64,000 nucleotides of DNA from UBA2166 sp964463965. Its GTDB lineage: Bacteria; Nitrospirota; Nitrospiria; Nitrospirales; UBA2166. The first letter of the stretch is position 1. Each line of letters starts with the position of its first letter. The position numbers were made by a program, and so were the translations under genes. The notes under the pieces are model-generated. The model was given only the letters and a program-made list of their open reading frames with translations, made no database searches and was not told where the DNA came from. This document shows, in pieces, positions 52,898-61,844 of this stretch. The stretch lies in the NCBI GenBank assembly GCA_964463965.1, contig CAYXED010000007.1, positions 1 through 64,000 of the forward strand. The letters are read 5' to 3'.

Positions 52898-53635
52898 ATG
52901 AAGATTTTCAGACAATTTGGAATAATAGTTTTTGCAACAATGCTAGTAGCATATGCTGTGCATATTCATTCGATGTCGAAAATGGATGCAAGTTTATCTT
53001 TTGCACAGCATGATCCAAGTACTCATGATGTTCCTGCAAGTACGGGTGGTACTACTTCAGACAGCGACCATGATCATATTTCCGCTGCTTCAACTGTATT
53101 TAAAGGGGCAATTTTTCATATCACACAGCCTGGATTACCGACTAACAGTCAACGATTGATTGAGTTAAATACAGTCCCCTCGGGGCCATGGGTTTTTCAA
53201 GGAAATTGGAAACTTAAACTTGGTCCACTTACTGATGGAGATCGATCGGTTGAGAAGTTTAAAGCAAATTTCTCCATGATTAGGATTGAGGAACCTAATA
53301 AACCATTGGCTTCTGCTGGGACTGACCGTAGTTGGCATGCGATGCAAATTGAGATGACTCAGGGTAGTGTGATTAATATGGGTGGCGAAAAGCTACATGT
53401 GATTGGAATGGCAACTATTGGTGGTGATGGGCACAAGCATTTTATGCCAGAACCTATTGAACTGATTTTGTCTGGTGGAGGCATGAAGAATCCTTCCAGG
53501 CTTGATATTTGGTTTGATGTGAGTCCTATACAAGTGACAAATATGTTCTTTACTGAGGGAGATGTTTCAAGTCCTAGAAATGCACGAGAGCATTTTGGAG
53601 GGGTGATTTTTGGAACTGTTGATACTGAGAAGTAA
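52898..53635 (+). CDS. Exported protein with His/Asp-rich N-terminal region, unknown
   Basis: A 245-aa protein with an N-terminal membrane/signal segment (GIIVFATMLVAYAVHIH), a low-complexity His/Ser/Asp stretch (about 35-65, with HDPSTHD and SDSDHDH) and a beta-rich domain of unknown fold (about 65-245). The His-rich stretch suggests metal binding. The 3' end overlaps any long form of the next gene. No family recognised. Confidence 0.6.
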   Translation: MKIFRQFGIIVFATMLVAYAVHIHSMSKMDASLSFAQHDPSTHDVPASTGGTTSDSDHDHISAASTVFKGAIFHITQPGLPTNSQRLIELNTVPSGPWVFQGNWKLKLGPLTDGDRSVEKFKANFSMIRIEEPNKPLASAGTDRSWHAMQIEMTQGSVINMGGEKLHVIGMATIGGDGHKHFMPEPIELILSGGGMKNPSRLDIWFDVSPIQVTNMFFTEGDVSSPRNAREHFGGVIFGTVDTEK

Positions 53636-53642
53636 TAGGCAG

Positions 53643-54707
53643 GTGCTCTCTCTAAACCGAGTTTCTCTAAGCCCTTGGCAGGGGGGAATTCTGAAAAAAA
53701 ATCTCCTTCTAGGAGCGCTACTGGCTATATTTTTTGCCTTGAATACCCCTGTTTTTGCTAGTTGTGGGGCCGCTAATTGTTTTCTTGTGACAGGGACTCA
53801 GGAAGGACTTTCCCCCAAAGGACAATTTATTGCAGATATTTCATTTCGCCATGTTGCTCTTGATCGGGGTCAACGAGGAACAGAAAGGATTGATCAGGTA
53901 TTTACACCAAAGGTAAATTTTGAAGGGAACCTTTTGGAACCCAATCATCATCGAGAAGTTAAGACGCTGAATAATCTTGCCCAACTCGATCTTAGCTATG
54001 GTGTAACTACTGATTTAACTATTCAGCTGGCCGTTCCATTTTTTAATCAACGTGTGCATGAGCACTTTGATGGGTTAAGTACTTCGAATCCTGACGGCAC
54101 GTTTTTTAGATCAGATGGGACGGATGGATTTGGAGATGTTAGGGTCATTGGAAAATATAACCTATTAACAACAACAAAGCATCTTGTTATTGGAGGGCTT
54201 GGAGTAAAGTTACCGACAGGTGAATCTAACCTTCGGGACTCATTTGGGGCTATTAACGAGCCAACTTTGATGCCTGGAACAGGGTCTTTAGATGCTCTTG
54301 CTAGTGTTTTTTATGCGTATCAGATATTTCCTCATGAGCTGGAAGCTTTTTTTTCTGGCTCGTATCAGTTTAATTCGGAGAATAGTCGCGAGTATCTTTT
54401 TGGAAATACTACCTTGCTTAATGGGGGCATAGGATATCAAGCATTGCCGTATTTATATCTTAGTGGGCAAATAAATGCGCGTATTCAGCCACATGATCAA
54501 TTTATTGGACAACATGTTGATGGAACGGGAGGAGAGTGGGTTAACTTGACTCCTGGAGTCCGTTTACAACCTAACTCCACAACTCAGTTATATGCCTTTG
54601 GGCAGATTCCCGTTTATCAGCGTGTTAATGAAAGTAATCTTGTGCCAAGTTGGGGGATTCTTTTTGGCTTTTCAAAAACCTTTGGATTGTTGTCTGGAGA
54701 ATCATGA
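53643..54707 (+). CDS. Outer-membrane beta-barrel protein (transporter-like)
   Basis: About 354 aa. A signal peptide (LLLGALLAIFFALNTPVFA) is followed by the mature part starting SCGAANC, then alternating amphipathic strands (TIQLAVPFF, RVIGKYNL, LASVFYAYQI) ending in a terminal aromatic strand (WGILFGFSKTF), typical of outer-membrane barrels. The start is uncertain: GTG 53643 leaves a long polar n-region, whereas CTG 53691 right after AGGGGGG would give a standard signal peptide beginning MKKNLLLG. It lies between two metal-like envelope genes and a TlpA. Confidence 0.65.
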   Translation: MLSLNRVSLSPWQGGILKKNLLLGALLAIFFALNTPVFASCGAANCFLVTGTQEGLSPKGQFIADISFRHVALDRGQRGTERIDQVFTPKVNFEGNLLEPNHHREVKTLNNLAQLDLSYGVTTDLTIQLAVPFFNQRVHEHFDGLSTSNPDGTFFRSDGTDGFGDVRVIGKYNLLTTTKHLVIGGLGVKLPTGESNLRDSFGAINEPTLMPGTGSLDALASVFYAYQIFPHELEAFFSGSYQFNSENSREYLFGNTTLLNGGIGYQALPYLYLSGQINARIQPHDQFIGQHVDGTGGEWVNLTPGVRLQPNSTTQLYAFGQIPVYQRVNESNLVPSWGILFGFSKTFGLLSGES

Positions 54708-55234
54708 TTCACTGTACCCCTTTTCTAATCCTGCGCGGCGTGTTTAGGGCTGTTTTTTTTGTAGTTATCTTTGCAGCTATGGCTACTCGTCCAGATCCAC
54801 TTGATGTTGGGGAACTAGCCCCTGAATTTACTTTACCGAATATTTTGGACCAGGAAATTTCACTTGCCGAGGCTAAAGGAAAAGTAACATTGGTAATGTT
54901 TTGGGCGTCATGGTGTCATCCATGTATGAAAGAAATGCCTGATGTTCAAAGTTCGTTTGAACAGTATAATGAAGACGGCTTCCAAGTGATTGCAGTAAAT
55001 TTCGGTGAGAGTGAGTCCAAGGTAAGAGAAGTAATTAAACGTTTTAATATTACATTTCCTGTTGTTATGGATCGACGAGGAAATGTTGCAGCTGATTACC
55101 GCGTATTAGGCCTCCCATTAAGCTTTTTCGTTAATCAAAATGGCACCATTGGCGAGCGTGTTTTCGGACGTACTATGACTCAAGAAGATATACATAAGAC
55201 GGTTATTCACTATCTGAGTAAGACTCACGGCTAA
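54704..55234 (+). CDS. Membrane-anchored thioredoxin-like protein (TlpA family)
   Basis: A 176-aa protein with an N-terminal anchor (VFRAVFFVVIFAAMA) and a thioredoxin domain. The active site is WCHPC near residue 68, and the cis-proline segment is GLPLSFF. His in the CxxC raises the redox potential compared with the WCKPC/WCGPC proteins near 22 kb, by family trend. ATG 54704 shares ATGA with the stop of the barrel gene, so translation is coupled. Could keep cysteines of neighbouring envelope proteins reduced. Confidence 0.85.
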   Translation: MIHCTPFLILRGVFRAVFFVVIFAAMATRPDPLDVGELAPEFTLPNILDQEISLAEAKGKVTLVMFWASWCHPCMKEMPDVQSSFEQYNEDGFQVIAVNFGESESKVREVIKRFNITFPVVMDRRGNVAADYRVLGLPLSFFVNQNGTIGERVFGRTMTQEDIHKTVIHYLSKTHG

Positions 55235-55256
55235 AAAACTCCGTGAAGGTTTGACT

Positions 55257-56636
55257 ATGAATTTTTGTTCAATAAAAAAACTATATTTCTTGCCTGCTAT
55301 TTTTCTATGTTTTTACTTTGCTAGTTGTGGCGGAGATCTTGAACATGTTCCCAATCCTTTTGAAGAATCTGAAGGAAGCTCTGGAACTGAAAAAATTGTT
55401 GTCATAGGGGCAGGGGTTTCAGCAACAAACTCTGACGCGACTGGAGGCCTTCTTGTTCCTTTTAAACCCGTAACGCTAGATGAATATGAGCTATTTGATG
55501 GGGCTACAGCTCTCAAGTCTGAAGATCCTATAGAGATTCCTTTTGCTGGAATGCATGCACTTGCGGTGGGTGGGTTTGTTTATACAAATAATCCTGAGCA
55601 GGGGACCCTTACTGTATTTTCTACAGCTACAGGAGCATTAGAGGGTATCGTACGTGTTGGTTCTTCTCCTGGGGCCTTGCTCTTTGACCCAAATCAACAA
55701 TTTCTCTTTGTTCTGAATCAGGGTGGAATAGGCGACTCCCGGAAAGATTCAATTTCCATCGTTGATGTCAATCCAACGACTACTACATTTTTGCAATCTA
55801 TTGCCAAAGTGGCAGTTGAAGATGATCCGTATGATATTACATTGAGCACACAGCGTAATCGCGCCTTTGTAAGTAATAGACGTTCTGGAACTGTTTCTGT
55901 TATTGATCTTGATTCAAGTAATCTTGATACCTTTTTGTCAGTGACCCAATCGATAGAACTTGGACCCTCTCCTGGGCAACTCGAATATTCACCAATTTCT
56001 GGGCATCTTTATGTGATCCTGAACTTTCCAACGGCTGCAGATAGTATTGCAATTCTTGATGCAGATGCCCTTGGAAAAGCAGAGGTTTTGTCAGGAATTC
56101 CCCGAGGTATAGATTCAGATGAACTTTCTCAAGTAAGGTTCATTCGCGTGAGTAATGACGGAAGTTTTCTTTGGGTAGCTTTTTCTGATGGTATTGCTGC
56201 TATCGATGCAAGGACAAATTCTGTTCTGTCAAAACTCACTATTTCAGAATTTTTACCAAACAGAATTATTGAAGCAAATAATGCTCTATTATTTGTTTCC
56301 GGATTAGAAGGGAGCGGGGAGGTTCTGCTAATTGATGCTTCTGTGCCATTTGCTCTACAAGAAGTTTCTAGAGTTTCACTTGGACTCAATTCTCAAGCTC
56401 AAAATTTTGTTATGAACACTGACCAAACTCGTGTATATGTGTTGAATTCATTATCCAAGGAAAAGGGGAGTGTTTCAGTCATTGATGTTGCTACACGCGA
56501 GCTCTTGGATACAATTCAGGTTGATGGTTTAGACCCACATACAATTGTTCTCGTTTCCAGTGCTGATCTTGATGTCAGAGAGGGGATGGATGATTTGGGG
56601 GACCATGGGCATGATCCCGGACATCACACGCCATAG
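55257..56636 (+). CDS. Lipoprotein with YVTN-type beta-propeller
   Basis: A 459-aa predicted lipoprotein (lipobox FASC near residue 24). The body is a repeat domain of seven or so blades resembling the YVTN/NHL propellers: VRVGSSPGALLFDPNQQFLF, NRAFVSNRRSGTVSVIDLD and HLYVILN segments recur at about 45-residue spacing. The C-terminus is His/Asp-rich (DHGHDPGHH). The propeller probably binds a partner or ligand in the periplasm; the His tail may bind metal. ATG 55257 is used, AAGG precedes it. Confidence 0.75.
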   Translation: MNFCSIKKLYFLPAIFLCFYFASCGGDLEHVPNPFEESEGSSGTEKIVVIGAGVSATNSDATGGLLVPFKPVTLDEYELFDGATALKSEDPIEIPFAGMHALAVGGFVYTNNPEQGTLTVFSTATGALEGIVRVGSSPGALLFDPNQQFLFVLNQGGIGDSRKDSISIVDVNPTTTTFLQSIAKVAVEDDPYDITLSTQRNRAFVSNRRSGTVSVIDLDSSNLDTFLSVTQSIELGPSPGQLEYSPISGHLYVILNFPTAADSIAILDADALGKAEVLSGIPRGIDSDELSQVRFIRVSNDGSFLWVAFSDGIAAIDARTNSVLSKLTISEFLPNRIIEANNALLFVSGLEGSGEVLLIDASVPFALQEVSRVSLGLNSQAQNFVMNTDQTRVYVLNSLSKEKGSVSVIDVATRELLDTIQVDGLDPHTIVLVSSADLDVREGMDDLGDHGHDPGHHTP

Positions 56637-56698
56637 GCGTCCATTTTCCTCAAGACTAAACCCTATTATTTTCGGCCCTTAATCGATTATTTTTTGAC

Positions 56699-59233
56699 GT
56701 GACGCCGCGTTTATTTTTTGCGATCCTGTTTTTTTTCTCTGGGGTTGCAGCTTTAATCTATGAAATACTCTGGTTTCGTTATTTTAACCTCCTGTTTGGA
56801 AATGTGGTATATGCAACGGCCTTAGTGCTTGGAGGGTTTTTTGCCGGTTTAGCTATTGGCAATCACTATATTGGCAAATATGTCGATCAGCGACAGTCTG
56901 TTCTTTCTTTCTATGCATTTCTCGAAATTGGTATTGCAGCTGCAGCTTTCCCTGCCCCATTTTTACTTGATTGGTTAAAGTCTTTACCGTTTTCCTCTTC
57001 AACTACTACAGGGTTATTTACTTTAGCAATTCTTTCGGTGTGTACGATTCTCCCTTCTGCAATTCTTATGGGTGGTACTCTTCCTGCACTGGGGAGGGAA
57101 ATAGCAACTAAAACAAGAGATGCTGTGGCATTTTCTGGCGGACGTCTCTACGCAATTAACACTTTTGGGGCAGCTATCGGAGCGTTTTTAACGGGAGCAT
57201 TTTTGCCGCTATACATTGGAGTATGGAATACCTATATTCTTGCAATTTTTATTAATTGCACAGTTGCTGTTTTGGTGTTTTTTTGGCTTCAAAAGAGCAC
57301 CTCAAGTACCTTAATAAGTGCTGTGAATTCTCAGGGACTTCAGTCTCAAAATAAGCCTAACTATTATTATTCAGATAATACGTATTCGCTTGTTTTTGTA
57401 CTTTCATTTTTCTCAGGGCTTTTGACTTTAGCACTTCAAGTAATCTGGACTCGGATGTTTGCACTTGTTTTTCATAATTCAGTATTTAGTTTTACTACTA
57501 TCGTCGTAACATTTTTGCTAGGTCTTGCCATTGGAACATTTTTTGCAGCAAAACTCATCAATGAAGTTGAATGGGTGCAAAATAATCCTTGGAAGCTTGT
57601 TACCTGGACACTTTCTCTCGCAGGGTTGTTAATTAGTCTATCTGGTCCACTATTTATTCTTCTTACTGGGCTTGAACGTGAACCGCATGGGGATGTAACT
57701 GCTTGGCCATTACTTTGGGCAGCAAGTACTACTACCATTGTTACAGCACTTCCAATTATTGTAGCTGGCATGATTCTCCCTTTACTGTGGCACCTTTATG
57801 CTCCAAAACTGTTAACTGGGGGAGAAGGTTCAAATGTTGGAAGGCGTCTTGGGCGAGTAGTGGCAATAAATCTTCTTGGGTCCATTATCGGAGCATTAAT
57901 GTCGGGATTTCTTCTTATTCCACTCGTTGGGTTGTGGCAAAGTTTATTTTTTATAGCACTTTCCTACGCACTGCTTTCAATTTTTGTAATATTTTGGACA
58001 TCTCGAGAAGGCTTTTCTGAGGGAAATCATTTTACCTTCTCTCATCGTGTTATTTCGTGGGCTGTGGCAATTTTTCTACTAACTGGAGCCTTTCTTATCC
58101 CTAAATCCCTTGGTTCACTACAGCTATTACGTGATGGTGAAAAACTTGCTTACCATAAAGAGGGAAAGAGCGCATCTGTGGCGGTAGTGAAACAAAAAAA
58201 TAATCATTTAAAACTCAAGGTAAATAATACTTATGGTCTTGGTGGCTCTGCAGGGGAAATTCAAGAAAGGCGTATGGGACACTTGCCTCTGCTATTGCAT
58301 GGAGATCCTAAAGCCGTTGCTTTCATTGGAGTTGCAACAGGAATTACTCTGAGTGCAGTAAATCTTACGAACATTGGAGAAAAAATTCAACGGGTACTTG
58401 CTATCGAGTTGTTACCAGAAGTGCTTGAAGCGGCCAATATATTTAAGAAATATACAGGAGATGTTCTTTCTGATACCCGCCTTGAAGTTCGTATTGGTGA
58501 TGGTAGGCATATTTTAAGTACCTCAGACGAATATTTTGATGTAATTACTTTAGATCTTGTCACTCCTTGGCACGCGAATGCTGGATCTCTTTATACGAGA
58601 GAGTTTTATAGTGAAGTACGTAATAGGCTAATGCCTAAGGGTGTTTTCTCTCAGTGGCTTCCCTTATATCAGTTGGGACCAGAAGAGTTTAAAATTATTG
58701 CAAATACTTTTCAAAAGGTATTCCCACATGTTCAAGTATGGCGGGGGTCAAGCAATCCCCGTTATCCGATGCTTGCCTTGATTGGGTCAAATGCGAAAAT
58801 TGATCTTGAAAAAAATATTTTAGGTAAAACTCATGATGTAACTTCTAAATATACCAAAGACCCTTACTTAGTGGATTTGCCAAGTATGTTTCTCTTATAT
58901 GCAGGTGATCAAGATTCCCTTCATGGATTGGTGAAAAATGCTCCAATTAATTCTGATAATTACCCACTTATTGAGTACCTTGCACCGATCAGTCACATTT
59001 CTAAGCAGCAGTTTTTGGGAGACACCTTAATTCAATTTTTTGACGATCTTTTAGCAGAATCTAAGACAAGAAAGAGCCAATACTATGACGCTTCGCTTGC
59101 GGGAAACTTGCTTTTACAAGCAAACTGGGAAAAACGAAAGAAAAATTATCAAAAAAGGACAGAGTTTCTTGATCGCGCGCGTCTTTTACTCCCCAATAGT
59201 GGCTATCTCCATAAACTAGTTATTGGATTATGA
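56699..59233 (+). CDS. Membrane-fused spermidine synthase-like protein
   Basis: An 844-aa protein. The N-terminal two-thirds (about 1-490) hold many hydrophobic segments, beginning FFAILFFFSGVAALIYEI, as in MFS-like fused spermidine synthases. The C-terminal part (about 500-844) carries an aminopropyltransferase-type core with AIELLPEVLEAA, then RIGDGRHILS and LDLVTPWHANAGSLYTREFY. Free spermidine synthases use D-x-x-D-P at that site; LDLVTPW departs from it. No ribosome site is seen before the GTG. Activity could be polyamine aminopropyl transfer at the membrane or something different. Confidence 0.75.
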   Translation: MTPRLFFAILFFFSGVAALIYEILWFRYFNLLFGNVVYATALVLGGFFAGLAIGNHYIGKYVDQRQSVLSFYAFLEIGIAAAAFPAPFLLDWLKSLPFSSSTTTGLFTLAILSVCTILPSAILMGGTLPALGREIATKTRDAVAFSGGRLYAINTFGAAIGAFLTGAFLPLYIGVWNTYILAIFINCTVAVLVFFWLQKSTSSTLISAVNSQGLQSQNKPNYYYSDNTYSLVFVLSFFSGLLTLALQVIWTRMFALVFHNSVFSFTTIVVTFLLGLAIGTFFAAKLINEVEWVQNNPWKLVTWTLSLAGLLISLSGPLFILLTGLEREPHGDVTAWPLLWAASTTTIVTALPIIVAGMILPLLWHLYAPKLLTGGEGSNVGRRLGRVVAINLLGSIIGALMSGFLLIPLVGLWQSLFFIALSYALLSIFVIFWTSREGFSEGNHFTFSHRVISWAVAIFLLTGAFLIPKSLGSLQLLRDGEKLAYHKEGKSASVAVVKQKNNHLKLKVNNTYGLGGSAGEIQERRMGHLPLLLHGDPKAVAFIGVATGITLSAVNLTNIGEKIQRVLAIELLPEVLEAANIFKKYTGDVLSDTRLEVRIGDGRHILSTSDEYFDVITLDLVTPWHANAGSLYTREFYSEVRNRLMPKGVFSQWLPLYQLGPEEFKIIANTFQKVFPHVQVWRGSSNPRYPMLALIGSNAKIDLEKNILGKTHDVTSKYTKDPYLVDLPSMFLLYAGDQDSLHGLVKNAPINSDNYPLIEYLAPISHISKQQFLGDTLIQFFDDLLAESKTRKSQYYDASLAGNLLLQANWEKRKKNYQKRTEFLDRARLLLPNSGYLHKLVIGL

Positions 59234-59296
59234 ATATTTACGCGTAATATTTGTTAGAATACTTGCTTAGTTCCGACTGAAAGGAAAAGAGTAGAT

Positions 59297-59728
59297 TTGA
59301 AGAAAACTGCTACTTTTGTTGTCAGTATTTTTCTTGCTACGGCTGTTTTTTTCTCTGGTTGCATGGCGTCTTATGAAACTAGAGAAATGCTTGTTACTGC
59401 TTACTCATCAGATCCTTATAGTACCAATTGGAAACGACACCCAGTCTTTTTTTGGAGAACAATTATTGCAAGTGGTCCCAATGCAGGTAAACCGAAAAAA
59501 GTAGGTATCACCTCTAGTGGTGTAAAAGCTAGGGTAGGGACAATTGCTGCTGACACAAAATACTATCCCTATGGAACTATTATGGTAATTCCTGGCTATG
59601 GAAAAGGTGTTGTTGAAGATATCGGAGGAGCGATTAAAGGCCCTAATAGGCTAGATGTATATTTTTCTACTAAAAAAAAAGCACTGAAATGGGGGAAGCA
59701 GACGTTAAAAGTTAAGATTAAAAAATAG
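59297..59728 (+). CDS. 3D-domain lipoprotein (RlpA/MltA-like barrel)
   Basis: A 143-aa lipoprotein with lipobox FFSGC (about residue 22) and a 3D domain (about 75-140) named for three aspartates, here in AADTKYYPYGT, VVEDIGGAIKG and NRLDVYF. This double-psi beta-barrel occurs in MltA and peptidoglycan-active or resuscitation proteins and often binds glycan. The TTG start follows AAAGGAAAAG. It stands alone between the spermidine synthase-like gene and EF-G2. Confidence 0.8.
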   Translation: MKKTATFVVSIFLATAVFFSGCMASYETREMLVTAYSSDPYSTNWKRHPVFFWRTIIASGPNAGKPKKVGITSSGVKARVGTIAADTKYYPYGTIMVIPGYGKGVVEDIGGAIKGPNRLDVYFSTKKKALKWGKQTLKVKIKK

Positions 59729-59780
59729 GAGTACGTGTTATTAGGGCAACTTGACCAATACTTAATAGGAGGATTGGATT

Positions 59781-61826
59781 GTGCCGAAATATACGACTCA
59801 AGACATTCGAAATATTTCACTTCTCGGACAAGGCGCTGCGGGAAAGACTACTTTGATCGAAGCGCTTTTACATCAAACTGGAGCAATATCTGTTCCCGGC
59901 ATCATTGAAAAGAAGAATACTGTATGCGATTTTGACCCTGAGGAGAAGGAGCATCAGCATTCTTTAAACTCTGCACTTGTCAGCTGTGATCATGCTGGAC
60001 ATCATATTAATCTGATTGATACTCCTGGCATGATTGAGTTTTCTGGCCATGCGTTAGCCTCTCTTGCGGCTGTCGAGACAGCAGCAGTTGTTGTTACGGC
60101 ACAACATGGAGTCGATGTAATTGCACGGCGAATTATGGAACGTGCTTCAGAAAGAAAACTATGTCGGCTTATTATTGTTAATAAGATTGATCTATTGGAA
60201 ACAAATTTAGAAGAGGTGGTAAGTCAAATTCAAGAATCATTTGGAAAAGAATGTTTGCCTATTAATCTCCCTAGTAAGGGAGGTACAGATGTTGTTGATG
60301 TATTTACTAATGCTGAGGGAGATGTTGATTTTGGCTCTGTTTCGGATGCGCATACTGCAATCGTAGAACAAGTAGTCGAAATGGATGAGGATCTTATGGC
60401 TGTATATCTTGATAAGGGAGAAGTGAGCCCTGAGCAGTTGCATGTACCTTTTACAAATGCTTTGAAGGAAGGCCATCTTGTCCCAATTTGCTTTGTTTCT
60501 GGGAGACATGGCACAGGTGTTCCAGAGCTACTTGAAGTTTTTTCTACTATGATGCCAAATCCAATTGAAGGGAATGCACAAGAGTTTTTGCGACAACTTG
60601 ACGATGGCATGGAGCCTTTTGAAATTTCACCAGATCCTTCTAAATCAATTCTTGCTCATGTCTTTAAGGTGACCGCTGATCCATTTATAGGCAAACTGGG
60701 GGTATTTCGAATTTTTCAAGGAACTGTAAAAAAAGAGACTCAACTGCATATTGCTACTGAGAAGAAAACCTTTAAAGTCGGGCATCTCTTCAAGCTTCGT
60801 GGAAAAGATCATCTGGAGATTGATGCAGGAATTCCAGGTGATATTTGTGCAGTTGCAAAAATAGATGAAATTAGATTCGATGCTGTTTTGAGGGAAAATA
60901 TTGATGGGGGGGCTATCACTTTAAAGCCCATAGAGTTTCCTCAGCCAATGAATGGTTTTGCAATTGAAGCAAAAACGCGTGGGGATGAGCAGAAGATTGG
61001 AAAGGCATTAGTTGGGATGGAGGCTGAAGATCCCTGTTTTATAGTTGAACGCAATACATTAACAAGTGAGACTGTTATTTATGGACTTGGTGATATGCAT
61101 CTTCGTGTGATTTTAACAAAAATGAAGAACAGGTATGGAGTTGAAGTTGCAACTCATCCACCCAAAATTGCCTATAGAGAGACAATTACGGGTAACGGAG
61201 AGGGCCATCATCGTCATAAAAAACAGACAGGAGGTGCAGGTCAGTTTGGTGAAGTATTTTTACGAATTTCTCCGTTGGAGAGAGGAAATGGTTTCGAATT
61301 TGTAAATGATACTTTTGGCGGTTCAATTCCTCGGCAATTTGTTCCTGCAGTGGAGAAGGGTGTTAGACAGGTTATGGAGCATGGTGCTATTGCAGGTTAC
61401 GCCCTACAAGATATTAAGGTAAGTGTATATGATGGCAAACATCATCCTGTGGATAGCAAGGAAGTAGCATTTGTGATGGCTGCTAAAAAAGCTTTTATTG
61501 ATGCTATTCAAAAATCAAAACCTGTTATTCTTGAACCCATTGTACATATGGATATTATTGTTCCCGAAGGTAATATGGGTGATATTGCTGGAGATTTGTC
61601 TAGTAAGCGAGGCCGTTTACAAGGGTCTGATACTTTGCCTGGATCTATGCTTCATATCAGTGCTCAAGCACCATTGGCAGAATTAGGGCAATATCAATCT
61701 CAGTTAAAAGCTGTTACTGCAGGACAAGGCTCATACACAATGCAATTAAGTCATTATGAGGCAGTTCCTGCAAATATTCAGCAACAGATTGTTGAACAAT
61801 ATAAACCTAAGGCAGAAGATGATTAA
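59781..61826 (+). CDS. Elongation factor G-like GTPase (EF-G2 class)
   Basis: A 681-aa translational GTPase. The G1 loop is GQGAAGKTTL, G3 is DTPGM and G4 is NKID, all intact. The G2 region reads EEKEHQHSL instead of the canonical RGITI of EF-G1, and a compact insertion follows, typical of the second EF-G class found in actinobacteria and several Gram-negatives. Domains II to V are complete, ending at the usual C-terminus. The GTG start is preceded by GGAGG. True EF-G may lie elsewhere; the role of this class is not firmly known. Confidence 0.88.
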   Translation: MPKYTTQDIRNISLLGQGAAGKTTLIEALLHQTGAISVPGIIEKKNTVCDFDPEEKEHQHSLNSALVSCDHAGHHINLIDTPGMIEFSGHALASLAAVETAAVVVTAQHGVDVIARRIMERASERKLCRLIIVNKIDLLETNLEEVVSQIQESFGKECLPINLPSKGGTDVVDVFTNAEGDVDFGSVSDAHTAIVEQVVEMDEDLMAVYLDKGEVSPEQLHVPFTNALKEGHLVPICFVSGRHGTGVPELLEVFSTMMPNPIEGNAQEFLRQLDDGMEPFEISPDPSKSILAHVFKVTADPFIGKLGVFRIFQGTVKKETQLHIATEKKTFKVGHLFKLRGKDHLEIDAGIPGDICAVAKIDEIRFDAVLRENIDGGAITLKPIEFPQPMNGFAIEAKTRGDEQKIGKALVGMEAEDPCFIVERNTLTSETVIYGLGDMHLRVILTKMKNRYGVEVATHPPKIAYRETITGNGEGHHRHKKQTGGAGQFGEVFLRISPLERGNGFEFVNDTFGGSIPRQFVPAVEKGVRQVMEHGAIAGYALQDIKVSVYDGKHHPVDSKEVAFVMAAKKAFIDAIQKSKPVILEPIVHMDIIVPEGNMGDIAGDLSSKRGRLQGSDTLPGSMLHISAQAPLAELGQYQSQLKAVTAGQGSYTMQLSHYEAVPANIQQQIVEQYKPKAEDD

Positions 61827-61844
61827 AGAAGAGGATAATTGAAG

